In this document: positions 45,190 through 57,520 of the stretch, one piece after another
How positions within the stretch are numbered: the first letter of the stretch is position 1
Layout of the letters: every line of letters starts with the position of its first letter
Origin: Aulostomus chinensis
Lineage: Eukaryota > Chordata > Actinopteri > Syngnathiformes > Aulostomidae
Assembly (NCBI GenBank): GCA_037954235.1
Contig: JBBMOA010000008.1
Location: 4,310,001 to 4,374,000 of the forward strand
Direction of reading: 5' to 3'
DNA: 64,000 nt
Notes under the pieces: generated by a model
The model's database searches: none
What the model was told of the DNA's origin: nothing
The model's input: the letters and a program-made list of their open reading frames with translations, nothing else
Position numbers and translations under genes: made by a program

Positions 45190-46080
45190 AATAGAAGGAA
45201 GGCAACGCACTTCCTATAGCACCTTTCATTTTCGCCCTGGGATCCACCAGTTGTCACGACCTGGGATATCTGCAAGGGTTGCGCTTGTTCAGGAACTAAG
45301 TATTTGGATGTAAGCCATTCAGTGATTTATGGACAATTAAAGGTATTTTGCAGTGAGGTATTTCAGACTGGTAGCTGTTGAAATGACCTTCGATGTGGAG
45401 TTTCCAAACTTAAAGGTTTCTCATTACAACTGTAGCACCAACCGGCATTATGTTGTAGCTGTCTGACTGAGACAACCTGACCTCTGCAAGTCTGAATCAT
45501 GGATAACACTGAGCCTTCACTTGAATGCTATCCTTCTGACTCGACTTTCTTCTTTTGCGATCACGTTACATTCTCGTCAAACTGTAGGAGGCATCCATCA
45601 CTGTCCCAATGAGTCACTGGAACTGTAAATATTGGTTTTATATATATGTATATATATATAAAACATCTGGTATTAACTATGAAACTGCAAAATTTGAAGG
45701 TTTTTTTTTTTTTGTAAAGATGAAAATTCCAAGTTTTGACCCTTGTGGGACTCCACACATTGTCTGTCGTTTCTCTGATACAAAGCTAGTTACTGATACA
45801 CAATATTGACTTGGACCAGTTCGGGACCATGTGAGAGAGACCAAAAAGGAGTTCAACTGATATTTTGTGATCAAGTGTGTCAAACATCACTGGGAATGTC
45901 TGGTAACATAAGAAGAGTTAGCAACAAGACACTGCCATTCGGAACCTTGAAGAGAGAGGCCTCAGTAATGTTATTGGGCCTAAAACCAGACTTCAGAAGG
46001 TCCAAGTGCATATTTTGTGCAAAGATGTCAAGGATGTTGCTCATGAAATGCAGGAGGTATTTGGCAGGATGTGTCATTAG
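45190..46080 (-). mobile_element. L2-like LINE fragment: reverse-transcriptase remnant
   Basis: Read on the minus strand from about 46080 downward: KSGFRPNNITEASLFKV (pattern QSGFRxNHSTETALLKV of non-LTR RT), then SVTSFVSEKRQTMCGVPQG (the FVSE...CGVPQGS block), and near 45190-45340 HKSLNGLHPNT and QLVDPRAKMKGAIGSALP, matching the typical C-terminal K-LNGLAP and LxxPRxxxKxxGxxAF blocks. Frames shift repeatedly and stops are present, so it is dead. The clade is assigned from memory of fish L2/CR1-type elements. The 5' part and an intact catalytic (F/Y)ADD are not seen. Confidence 0.7.
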
Positions 46081-49049
46081 TTGGATGAATCTAGGTGATT
46101 AAGTAACAGATTTCTGTTTGGCTTTGTATGTTTTGCATCAACTGTTCAGTGGTGCGTTATGCATCCATTCTTGCCACATAATCATGAGTCAATTATTCAT
46201 AGAGGCTGCCAGCATTTTGTCAGCATTAGTGTGTCAAGTAAAAACAATCTAAAGACATGCTGCAGCAATCTCATTTACACTTTTTTCTCTTGCAGGTTTT
46301 CAAAGTTGTGTCAGAAAATGCAGCCCCATTCTTGCCTGTATTTATTGATATGAAAGTTTAACCTCCAGCTAAACTGGATTGGACCCTATGGCCGTTATCA
46401 GCCTGATGTCACGCTACATGTTTCTCAACCTGTTGGACTTTGATGTATTGATGTCACTTCAGCCAGGTCACAGGGATTTTATCATACTGTCCAGGTCAAA
46501 TAATGGAAACTTATACAAAGGCAAAGCTGAAGTTGTAAATTTCATTGCGCAAATCAAAACTACAATTTCCTTTAAGTCAGGAGCTGCACCACCCAGGGAC
46601 CTCACCTTTTATGATACATCAGCTTTAAGTTCAACTCTCAAAGCACTAACAAGGAGCGAGATGGCCATTGAAAATGAGAGATTCTGGGCATAAAGCTGCA
46701 CCCAGTATTCCCTCGACCACTCTCACTTATGAATCACTCAATGATCCAGCATTATCATAGAGGTAGTTCTTCATTTTCCAGGCAGATCTTACTCAGCCCC
46801 ATCATGATCTGATTTATGACTCTTCTGAACTACTCAGTCATACTGCTGCCTGGACTAATACGTCATGTTTAACAGCAAAATGATTGCAGTTTTATGTCTT
46901 CTCAAACTCAATTTCATGTCATTGTATTCTTAAATACATTTTGTTTCCTTTATCTGCCTCTGCCACAGTTTTTTCCCTGCCAGTTGAAAAACAAAACAAC
47001 AACAAAAAAGATATAATGCAAACAGTGATGCTGAAAATAAGGCAAGAAAAGAGTGGCAGAAAGTTGCTGATGTGTAAATTGGTAAGTTAGGCTAATATAT
47101 TGATTTTACTACCCAATGCTTCTGCTTTATTTCTGCACAGTCATCGTTCTCACAGTTTATGGATGAGTTTCAGTGTCACATGTAAAGGGTAGAGATTACC
47201 TGCAGCAAACAGGAGGGGGAGGGAACCTAAAGACATTCAGATGGTGATACAGAACAATATTAATACTTGACTGAATATTGCAGTACACTATGAATTGCAC
47301 GACTCCATTTGGCTTCACAGAATAGCAGACCGACCATGGAACATTGAACAGATTGAGACCAATGGCAATGCCTGCAATTAGTAAACGCTGTGCAGGAGCA
47401 GATGGATTATTCCAAATTTCCACACAGAATGACCTCCCTGAAAGTTAGGAACAGAATCAATCTAAAAAAAAAAATGAAATGTCTGGGCAAAAATTTGATT
47501 TAAATCCTGTAATCAACAGTGTATAATGCCACGGACATATCCAGCAGAAGAACAGTCAGCGAGAAGATCGTATAAAACTTCATCTCCCATAAATCCTGAC
47601 TAAAACTTCTCAATGAGACCATTACAATTCATAGAAGAACTTGGCTACACATTTTTGGAAACTGCAAGTAAAGGAAGTTTGTCCATCTGGGTCTGTTGTA
47701 GGACATTTAGGTAGAAGTCGCACTTAACAATAATCAAAGACCAAAAAGAACCACAATGACAGCCTACAACAGCTGCCATGTCGAAAACAACGGGGGAATC
47801 AAACAATGGCAACCTGGCTTCATGAGTTTAATCTGCACAGATAGAGAAGATATCACACACACAGGTAAGGAGAGGACACATTGTCACTCTGAGTGCTGCA
47901 TGAATATGAGATGTGTTTTAGGTTACATTCTTGCTGGCCTTGAGCGGTAGAAACATGTGACATCACCAGCCTTGTTAAGCCTGCGACCATCACAACCATG
48001 ACAAAAATCTATTTTAAAAGTAAAAACCCAAATCTCACATGCACAAAATTACGTTTCAACTTTGGCATGAAAGAATGTGTCCCTGGAGGCACTTAACACT
48101 CAAGGCCTTTTAGGCCTTTAGAGATTGATTCTGAATCCATCCTGGCTGCACTTGAGAGGGTCAGAATTAGGGTCACATGGTGACAAGGTTGGTCCAGCTC
48201 ATGATGGCTCTGACCTTGTAGACCATGTAGCCTCGGCCATGATAAGACAGGAAGGGCAGTGGAGCAATTACAGCACTTATTGACTCGGGCTTTAATTATG
48301 CTCTCAGTGACAGTGTGACTTCATGGTATGGCAGTCGGATATATGCGTCTATCCTGTAGCCAGGACAAATATAATCTTTGTTCCAAAGGCTCTTAAACTA
48401 GAATCATGCATGCATGTGTCCATCCACCCAAGTGATTAGTAATGATATATGTTTTGCTACCTGAATGATTTTTATCCGAAGCGAGGATGGCATTGTCAAC
48501 TCCAGTCCAGCAGCTCCCCACTCCTCCTTCCTCCACCCACCTTCAGGGTGTCCTTCCATTAGAGTATGAAAATACTCTGTCACTCAATAAAAGCCTCCCT
48601 CAATTACAGTTTTTTTCAGATTTGTGCTGGGGCTTTTTTGGATATGAAATGAAATCACTGGAGTTATCAATTCAAGATGGCAATGCTGGCACAAACAAAA
48701 GCCATTTGTCTTTATTCACTTGGGAAGGCTGAGAGAAGCCTTATTAAACTGCAGCTTGAATTAATCTGGGGCCCCTGTCTCTCCATTTCACCTTGGGAGC
48801 CTGATACAGTGTATTACAAGGCTCTTAGAATCCTGAACAAATACTCTATTTCTCAGTTTTGGTTAGTGGCTGCCTTGGAGGGGGAGGAGAGAGGCTCAAA
48901 AGAGGAGAACAGGAAAAGGCTGGGATCCACTGACCAACACAAACCATGTGTCAGTGCCTCAATGACTGGGAAAACCAAAATAGCATTGTGATAACATGAA
49001 AGAAGAAATGATATTCGTTTGCCTTTAGAAGTTATATTAGTCTTATGTT
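46081..49049. other. non-coding flank, one unexplained open frame
   Basis: Mostly featureless. A + strand open frame at 46379-46693 (104 codons, starting MDPMAVISLM) lies beside the dead LINE and shows no domain I know. Because it adjoins a transposon remnant and has no visible splice or promoter context, I do not call it a gene. Confidence 0.6.
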
Positions 49050-49260
49050 TCTCACCATACACCTCATTAGGTACACTTTGCTAGTAGCAGAGTAGAGCCT
49101 CTTTTGGCAACTGAACTGCCTTAGTTCTTCACAGGATAGATACAGAAAGGTGCTGGTCTGCAGATCTGTAGGGTGCACATCCATGTTGCCGATCTCCTGA
49201 TCCAACATTTCCCAAAGGTCCTCTGCTGGATGGAGAACAGGTGACACCGGAGGCTGTGTT
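49050..49260 (-). pseudogene. Tc1/mariner-like transposase C-terminal remnant
   Basis: On the minus strand: PPVSPVLHPAEDLWEMLD, then EIGNMDVHPTDLQ. This matches the SPDLNPIEHLW block of Tc1-like transposases; the Glu of that block is the third catalytic acid of the DDE triad and survives here in HPAEDLW. A stretch after DLQ appears deleted before the conserved 3' end, which reads (minus strand) ctagcaaagtgtacctaatg. The rest of the element is absent. The first two catalytic Asp motifs are not found upstream. Confidence 0.68.
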
Positions 49261-52200
49261 TTTAGCCTCCCTGCCCACTGTAGCCTGGAGCTCCCAGGCA
49301 GGGTAACATGTTTTTAATGAGACTACAAATGGGGCGACAGTGATATTTTTACAAACAATTTGCCGTGTCAAGGCATCATGACACTTGGATTATTTCAGAC
49401 AAGCAGTATGGAGGAATTTAAGATGATGGCAACTGCAATTCCATTTTTAGGTGAACTATCCCTTTAAATCCCCTTTCTTTGGCAGTGTGATGCTCAGTTT
49501 GAACATCAGCGCATGATCTTGACAATGTACAGTCCTAAATGCACTGAATTGCCTTCATATGATTTGCTGTAAGGAGCAGTTAACCTTAGAACGCGAACAT
49601 TAAATTTAGTAACACAATCACGGACATTGGGTATATTTTACCTGATATTATATTTCTGAAAATATATATTTTTCATCAAAATATATATTAAAGAACAACA
49701 CTGTATGCCAAATTGAAGTAATCTTCTTTAATTTCCCAATATGCAATGTCACATAAAATGAAAAAAAGGTCTAGTGGGGGACCCTGTAATATAACATGAC
49801 AAGAATCATGGGTGAAAACCACCCACATGAGGTTTTTTTTTTATTCATTATTAGTTAGTGTTCTCGGGGTAAACAGGCGTCCCTGATAAAGTGACCAAAG
49901 TGTTCATGTGGTTAAATCAGCTTTGAGTCATCACAGGAGAAATATAGAAAAGGTGCAGCAGTCATGGGGCTTGTAGTTAAGGATACAAGATCGAAAAAAG
50001 GAAGGCAGCGAGCCACAATTGAGGTTGGCGCAGGAGGGGCTGGAGGAGGAGGAGGAGGAAGAGCAGTTATCTCCAGCCACGCCATCAGATGAGTCAGGAG
50101 GACGTGAGTTTGACTGCCTCATCGTCTTCAAACTCAAGTTGGTGAAGACGAAAGCTCTTTAGCCAGCAGTTGCTCATTTGGCCCAGTTAGTCCTCAAGGG
50201 TTTAGTCATCTTCAGGAGCACCACGTTCAGTGTAAAAGATCGTAAATAACCATATGATGTTTGAGAAGTATTTGCATAGCTACTAGTAGTCTGAAGTCAC
50301 CTTAATCTGCCTTCATATAATTCCTCTGATTTAGTGATGTGCTCTCTGGTCGCTCAGGAAGGATTGATTATATTTTGTCCGTTTCATTTATATGAATAAG
50401 GGTTTCACAAAATATGAGGAGCACATCTCAGCTCAGCAGTTCAACAGCACCACAAATTACAGCCTCCAGGATGTCTATTAAAATAAATCAACAGCTCTCT
50501 CAAACAAATTCAATAAAAACAGAACATAACAAACCTCATGATGGGAGGATACCCTGTTTTATACTGCATTAGTCTGGTCAGGGTGGGTTGCTGAGATGGA
50601 GGAGTGCATTAATGTTTTCTCTTTTGTTTAATCTGATATTGTTTCAATGATTGTTTAAGTCTACGTATGACGTAAATAGATGGATGGTGAGTTTATGATC
50701 TCCTCCTCACATCCAAGCATGAATTATGGTGAGGGGTTTGGTCGGCGCTGCTGATTGCATCCATTTTATGAGCTGGACAGAAGAGAGGAGGAGGATGAGG
50801 AGTGTACCAGACAGATGAGACGCCAAAGAGCTCTTGAGGTGAAGAGGTGAAGAGGATCAGAAAGACAAACGGAGTGAACACACAGCAGCAGCAGGAGCCG
50901 CTTTTCCGACATACAATCTATGTACCAACATCCAGACTCTTGAATGATCCCATAACCTGCAAGTCCAATTTTGTTGAAAACGCCTAAAAAGCCCTCACGA
51001 AAGGCCATTCTTGAACCATCTTGAATACACAAATGAGTTTGGACTCACTTGAAACGTAACATTTCAGCATTTCTAAACAGTTAGAATCAGTGAAAGCACT
51101 CCTGGTGTTGAGTGAAGGTCGTCTGGCCATGGAAAAATTAAAGGTTTTTATTCTGGGAGACAGGTGCCTGCAGATGAATAGAGCTAGGAGGTGTTTGCTG
51201 GAGGAGACTGGCCCATATTTCGGTGCAATGTTCATCAGTAGAAAATGAGTCTTTCACTCATCTTTTCTACAGGGCACTTCCAGGGGTCTGCGAGTGTGGC
51301 AAGTTTGTGCCAAGTGTGTAAAAAATGGCAGTTGTTTTTACCCCGGGGATAAAAAAGCTATAGCTTTTAATTACGTCAACATACATCATCATTATGAGAC
51401 ATGTGTGTTATTTTTACAATATTTCCCCCTGTCACTGCCACTGAGTGAATCTGGTTTCCCCGATCCCCAATCTGTCCTCACTTTTACCCATCAAAGCAGC
51501 ATATCGCTGGAACCAGAATCTCATTGGCCAACCAAAATGCCACTCATTGTCATGGCTCAGTCTCTAACTGCATGAATGGAAGAAGGCACTCAGTCTTGTG
51601 TTACTGGCTCCATTAAGCAATGTGGAAGCTCTGATTAGGTGAGCGAGCTGTCTATTGAAGGGTCAGAGGTCAGCGGCCCTTTTAGATCCATTCATTCTTT
51701 GCATTGACCACGATAACAGACACTTCCAGTGAAACATTGATGAAACATGACCACACCTGTGGCTAATATGAATGATGCTACAGACGTTTATGGATAATAT
51801 AACACGTTTTTGACTAAATCTTTGACTAAATAAGGATAGCCTGGAACTGTCTGGTCTGTTTTAATGGGAGTTTGATGACATCTGGATTAACTCTTCACCC
51901 CTTTAGTATTATAATTGATATTCAATTGTCAATTAAGTGGTAAATGTGTTGATTGAAGCTACGTTTGTGGGTGGATCTTTTAATGGTTTACATACATTTG
52001 TTCACAAGCACTTTACCTCAAATGAGGTGCAGCATAGGTGCATAAAAGCAGGAGACTGGTGCATGTCTTATGACATTCTGGAGGCTGGCTCGTCTATGTT
52101 TTCCACCTGCAGCTGAAAACAAAAGCAACAAAGCTGGAGAAGAACTCAGACTCACTCCCATCCATCCTGATTTCATGTTGTGAAAGACTGTTCTGGAACC

Positions 52201-53157
52201 TTTAGGTAGAGCATAACATCTCACACCCAACATTCCTTTGACTGGGAAATCAAGTTTTCTGGGACTTTGGTGTCTAAAATCTGGTACTTTTTTGTGTGTT
52301 TGTGTGTTTTTAACTTTCTGTAAGTCCCCAGTCATGGGTAATGCCATCAGGCCCGTTTGGCCAATCAAATAACGACAATTTATCACATCCAAGTGCACCG
52401 GGGTGTGGAGAGAAAAGCACATCGGATGAAAAAAGGAACTTCATGAGATCGTGGAGTTCTTAAGGAGCTCTGCTAGCACCGCAACAACTGCAGGGACTCT
52501 GACTTTTTTACAGTCCTCATCTCATAACTGATTATACTCACATTTGAACAATAATCTGATTTACTTCCTCATGCATTTCAATAATTTTACTCACAACATT
52601 TGGATAAAGACAATACATAACGAGAGTAATATCTCCATTCCAATACTGGCCCCAAATCATAAATATGCATAAATAAACTCCTCATGTATTAATGATTTCA
52701 TGCCCGCAGATGGGAGGCATAAATATGCATCATCCACCTGATGTCAGAGCTGTTAGAGAGGCCGGACTTTTTGATCAGCTAGAACGGCAAGCTGAGGCCT
52801 ATTTGTCATTAATTCAAAGTCGGAATATTTATCAGTGTTCCGAAATGAACTGAACTGTGCAAAAAAAAAAAAAAAAAAATAATAATCACATCAAGGGCAA
52901 CAGTGTGCAGGGCCCAACTTGTTGTCACACACTAAACCTGGACAGGTCAAATTTTCCCTCTGGCCTTTTTTTTTAATGGGTACACCAAGATTACAACTAA
53001 TGTAGTATAAGTACCTCACAGTGCGACACCTTACAGTGTTACTGCATGATGCATCGCACTTCTCGAACCACATTTCTACCGCTGGTATAAGCTGATACAG
53101 AGACCTGTTGTGGTCACAGTTGTGTCAGTCACATTAATGACCAACTAACTTGAGCCT

Positions 53158-53163
<6 letters not shown>
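49261..53163. other. non-coding flank
   Basis: Includes ggtgaactatccctttaa (about 49450-49468), a phrase I recall as common at ends of fish interspersed repeats, and GA-rich stretches. No gene was recognised. Confidence 0.65.

Positions 53164-53225
<62 letters not shown>
53164..53225. repeat. (CA)n microsatellite
   Basis: About 30 uninterrupted CA units followed by a T-run. Confidence 0.97.
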
Positions 53226-53227
<2 letters not shown>

Positions 53228-54880
53228 TTTTTTTAATGGAAGGTCATCGCTCAATGAAAATGAGCTTGGTGAGATACAGTCTCATGCGGTGGTCAGCTTC
53301 CTGCCAAAATCCTGCAAAACCTAGTGATTATTCAGTTGTGACTTATTTATATTTTTACCTCCACCGGTGCACTTTATTACTCCTATTTTTATATTTGTTT
53401 CTATACCTGTTACATTTTTTGTTGTACATATTTCTATTTCTCTATTAGTCTTCATTCTATATTTCCCATACTTGAACGGGGAACATCTGCAACACAGGCA
53501 TTTCCCCACAGTGGATCAATAAAATATTTCAATCAGAAGAGACATCTATAGAAAAAGATGATGTTTATTGCATATGAAATCAATAGTGTGAGTCTTTGGT
53601 GCTTAGACTTCAGATGGATATCATCCAAGAGCAGCTGTGAGATGGATTCTCCCCCCACCATGGAGTACAGACACTGGAGGTGATGTTGGAGGAGGATGAC
53701 TATGAATGAAGGAAGACCAGGCAGAGATGAAGAGGAGGAGGGGAGCGCAAGACAGCAGACACCCAAGAGCAGAAAAAGGGAGACACGTTTAAAAACACAG
53801 CAACAATATGATTGGGGATGTGGTCGAGTCTCAGCTGATCGCTTGTGATCCAAAGTGTCTGACAGCTGGGAAGTGACTGAGCGTGTGTGAGAGGACAGAA
53901 TGACAGAAGAGGGGTGAGATGTAAGCCCGACACCTGAGTGTAACATGTTGTCTTCCTGTCTGAACTAACGCTTAGCTTCATTTCTGAGGAGCACAGGGGC
54001 TCATGGATCCTGAAGGATCCTACTCGTAGATCCAGGATCTACAAGTTGATCCATACTGCATCTGAATGTGAATTTCCAAATTTCATCAAAATCCATCTAT
54101 CAATTTGTGGGATATCATGTGAACAAAGAAACCAATAAAAAAAAGACACACTGGTGGTCACGTGACTTTCTTGGCGGAAGTTAGTGTCTTCCTCAGCAAG
54201 AGGGGGAGGAGAAAAAAGCTCACCACGTTTAAAGATTCTCATGTAGGAGGAAAGAATGTGCACAAATTCACACTGTCTCTTGCTGCTTTTCTGAAAATGT
54301 TAAAATCATTACATTTGGATGCAAACCTGACTTATTTAATAGGAGTTTAACCATATTTCATATTACAGCCTCCAAAATTAGCATTAAAATAAACAGCTCT
54401 CTCAAACAGATTCAATAAAGCTGTACTTTGTAATCCTCTTGGAGGATTTCATTGCATTAGTTTTGTCATAATGAATTGACAAGTGAATGAATTATGACCG
54501 GCCATTAATATGATTTACAGTTTTTACTTCAGCCTGAAATGTTTTAATTGACTTACAGTTTATATGTCAGCCTGCAATGCTTTATGTCCTTCCAATGGAC
54601 GGCCTGTTGGTCTCTCACATGACGCTGCTCGTCTGTCTTCTTGCCTTCACTCTGTGTGAATCATCTTCTGCAGTGGAAGTGTGATTTTAGTTTGATGACT
54701 CAGGTAAGGCATTTATAAATAATGCTTTTAAACAGACTTCATTTGGCTCTCAGCCAGAATGATATTGGATTCACACATTTATATTAAGGACGAGCGACTA
54801 CACCATTTTCTCTCTCCCATGTCTGTACTTGGTAGTGGTTGCTTTTTATTTATTTATTGTATAATTGGTTTCAGGAAAGA
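53226..54880. other. non-coding flank
   Basis: The end of a retroelement may lie near 53500-53530 (ccccacagtggatcaataaa, similar to 3' ends of fish non-LTR elements). The rest is unassigned. Confidence 0.55.
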
Positions 54881-55286
54881 GGCGGCACGGTGGTGCAGTG
54901 GTCAGCACTGTCACCTCACAGCAAGAAGGTTGAGGGTTTCGAGTCCTGGCTCAAGCAAAGGGTCTTTCTGTGTGATTCTCCATGTTCTCCCTGTTCCTGC
55001 TGGGTTCTCTCTGGTACTCCAGCTTCCTCCACAGTCCAAAGACATCAAGAGGGACCAGGTTAATCCAGACTCTAAATTGACTGTAGGTTTGACTGTTAGA
55101 GCCAATGGTTGTCTGTCTCTATGTGTTGGCCGTGTGATGGACTGGTGAGCTGTCCAGGGTGAACCCCGCCTCTCACCCGATAGCCGCTGGGATAGGCTTT
55201 ACCCCCCCCCCCCTCCCCCACGACCCTGACCAGGAATAAGCAGAAGAAACTGGATGGATGGATGGATGGATGGATGGATGGATGGA
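54881..55286 (+). repeat. tRNA-headed teleost SINE copy with long GATG tail
   Basis: Starts ggcggcacggtggtgcagtg and ends in about nine ggat units (55250-55286). A C-rich run (55203-55217) sits in the 3' half. Flanked by ttcaggaaa (54870-54878) and ttcaagaaa (55287-55295), a likely target-site duplication. Confidence 0.85.
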
Positions 55287-55559
55287 TTCAAGAAATTAAT
55301 AGGGAGAGATCAGAACTTGTTATGTCTATTATCGATTCACAAATTATTTACATTTACATATTTGAAGAATAAACTTCAATGTGATCAGAAGCGTCTCACT
55401 ATCTGGAGAACAGCCTCAGACTGAGCCTCTGCTGTGACTGACTTGATGCTGACTAACTTGCTCTGCAGAGCAGCTGACAAGCTACACTCTTCATCAATCG
55501 CTATCCTGAGTAAATCCATGCTTCAGATAAAATGAATATAAAATAAAATGAGAGCAAGA

Positions 55560-55563
<4 letters not shown>

Positions 55564-55623
<60 letters not shown>
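55564..55623. repeat. (GT)n microsatellite
   Basis: About 29 uninterrupted GT units. Confidence 0.97.
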
Positions 55624-55626
<3 letters not shown>

Positions 55627-56220
55627 GACACAAATAAAAGCAGGGATGTTATTTATTTGCTGGCCAGATGATAGCTTGATTTTGTTTATTAATGTTTAGA
55701 TGAACTGCCAGTGGGACTGTGGACCTGAGGATGAGAGAGTGCTCACTGCTATTTTATTAAAAGCACCTGGTCTGTTTTTCTGTCAATCTGAGTGGGTTGA
55801 GTACCTAAAACAAACACCTGAAGGCCAACCTGAGGGACTGGGGGGGGGGGGGGGGCAGTCAATGAGAGAACATTTTAAAGTTGTATTTTTAGAACATTTG
55901 TGTTGGACCGGCCTCACTGAACTGGCTCTCTAAGCAACAGGCCACAAATTACAACAACTAAGATGTAACACAACTCTGTGAAAGAGAAGATACTCTTGCT
56001 GGCTCCCCCGCTAAACTATGAGGAGTAACTCACCAGTGGCTTCCCAGATCTCAGAGGTCGCAAAAGAGCATGGGGAGTTTGATACCCTTGGACAGCAACT
56101 GAGAGAAGTTGGTATTCCGTGTAGGTTTGTGTTTCCTCGAGGCTGATCCTTACACAAAAAGGAGCCGAAATTTTTTTTTACTCTCTATATATATTGACTC
56201 TATATGTATGAAATATATAT

Positions 56221-56534
56221 CCATCCATCCATCGTCATCTTCCGCTTATTCCTTACTAGTAAGGGTCGCGGGGGGGCTGGAGCCTACCCCAGCATCTACG
56301 GGCGAGAGGTGGGGTTCACCCTGGACAGGCCGCCAGTCCATCGCAGGGCCAACATAGAGAAACAAACAACCATTCACACTCACAGTCACACCTACGGTCA
56401 ATTTAGAGTATCAATCAGCCTCGTCCCCTCTTGATGTCTTTGGACTGTGGGAGGAAGCTGGAGTACCAGAGAGAACCCACGCAGGAACAGGGAGAACATG
56501 GAGACTCCAAACAGAAAGATCCCGTGCCCGAGCC
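56221..56534 (-). repeat. SINE copy, minus strand, lacking its tRNA head
   Basis: Runs from ccatccatccatcgtc (tail) to gatcccgtgcccgagcc, where the family normally continues into the tRNA-like head. Instead it runs into a long TA repeat. It shares the unusual reading ctgtttggagtct (on its own strand) with the + fragment at 56808. Confidence 0.8.
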
Positions 56535-56547
56535 TTTAAGCTTTAAC

Positions 56548-56627
<80 letters not shown>

Positions 56628-56771
56628 TATATATATATATATATAGACATATATATATAGACATATATATGTATATATGTATATATATGTATATATATGT
56701 GTATATATATGTATATATATATGTATGTATATATGTATGTATATATGTATATATATGTATATATATATATG

Positions 56772-56805
<34 letters not shown>

Positions 56806-56807
56806 TA
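56548..56807. repeat. long (TA)n tract with interspersed gac and gt units
   Basis: Pure TA for about 75 bp, then TA broken by atagac and later by regularly spaced tatgta units. It lies between two SINE pieces in opposite orientation, and spurious Ile-Tyr open frames run through it. Confidence 0.95.
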
Positions 56808-56907
56808 GGGCTGCACGGTGGTGCAGTGGTCAGCACTGTGGCCTCACAGCAAGAAGGTTCCGGGTTTGAGTCCCGGCTCGGGTGCGGGATCTTTCTGTTT
56901 GGAGTCT
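56808..56907 (+). repeat. SINE head fragment, plus strand, embedded in TA repeat
   Basis: Only the first 100 bp of the family is present: gctgcacggtggtgcagtgg through ctttctgtttggagtct, with B-box-like gggtttgagtcc. TA repeats border both ends. Confidence 0.82.
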
Positions 56908-56908
56908 A

Positions 56909-56933
56909 TATATATAAATCTTCACATATATAT

Positions 56934-56972
<39 letters not shown>

Positions 56973-57018
56973 TATGTATATATATATGTATATAGATATA
57001 CATATATATATGTATATA
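56909..57018. repeat. second (TA)n tract after the SINE head fragment
   Basis: Continues the same TA and tatgta pattern after the 100 bp SINE fragment, with one short unique segment (atcttcac). Confidence 0.92.
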
Positions 57019-57520
57019 GCAAGTGCTTTGTTTCTGCCCTAATGTTATTGTTTCAATTTTCGTAACAGTCAAGTTATTGTTGTGGCTCTTCAGAACTTAG
57101 TGCAGCTGCTTTGATAGCCAGTTGAAGCTACCAGTTTTTAAAAAGTGGACCTGGCAATCATTGCACTCAGTGCGTGGTTTACAGCTCGGCTATTGATGTA
57201 TCACCATCTTTGGGTGCTAAAAATAGGTTTAGACATGGTGTCTCAGCAAAAAATTCAATGTAATAATTTAATTAAATCAGTGTGGCAGCTGAGTTAGGAG
57301 TTTACAGTTGTTTCGCCTAGCTAGGAGCTACTTTGCCATATGTCCAGGCTCATTTCTCAGCAGCTCCCTTGTCAAGGAGATATTCTTCCTTCCTTCTCCC
57401 CAAGGAGGGTGAAGCAGGTATTTCGGTGCAGGGTTTCTTCTTTCTACATTTAAGGTGTTGCACTCAAATTACTTTGTTTTTCTTACAGTGGCATCTGGTA
57501 CTTTATGCTATTGAGGTGTC

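Noticed and set aside
46379..46693. 104-codon open frame as a gene
   Set aside because: Beside a dead LINE, unrecognised, and without promoter or splice evidence; mentioned only as an observation.
56415..57072. Several open frames of Ile-Tyr repeats
   Set aside because: They are direct translations of the TA tract.
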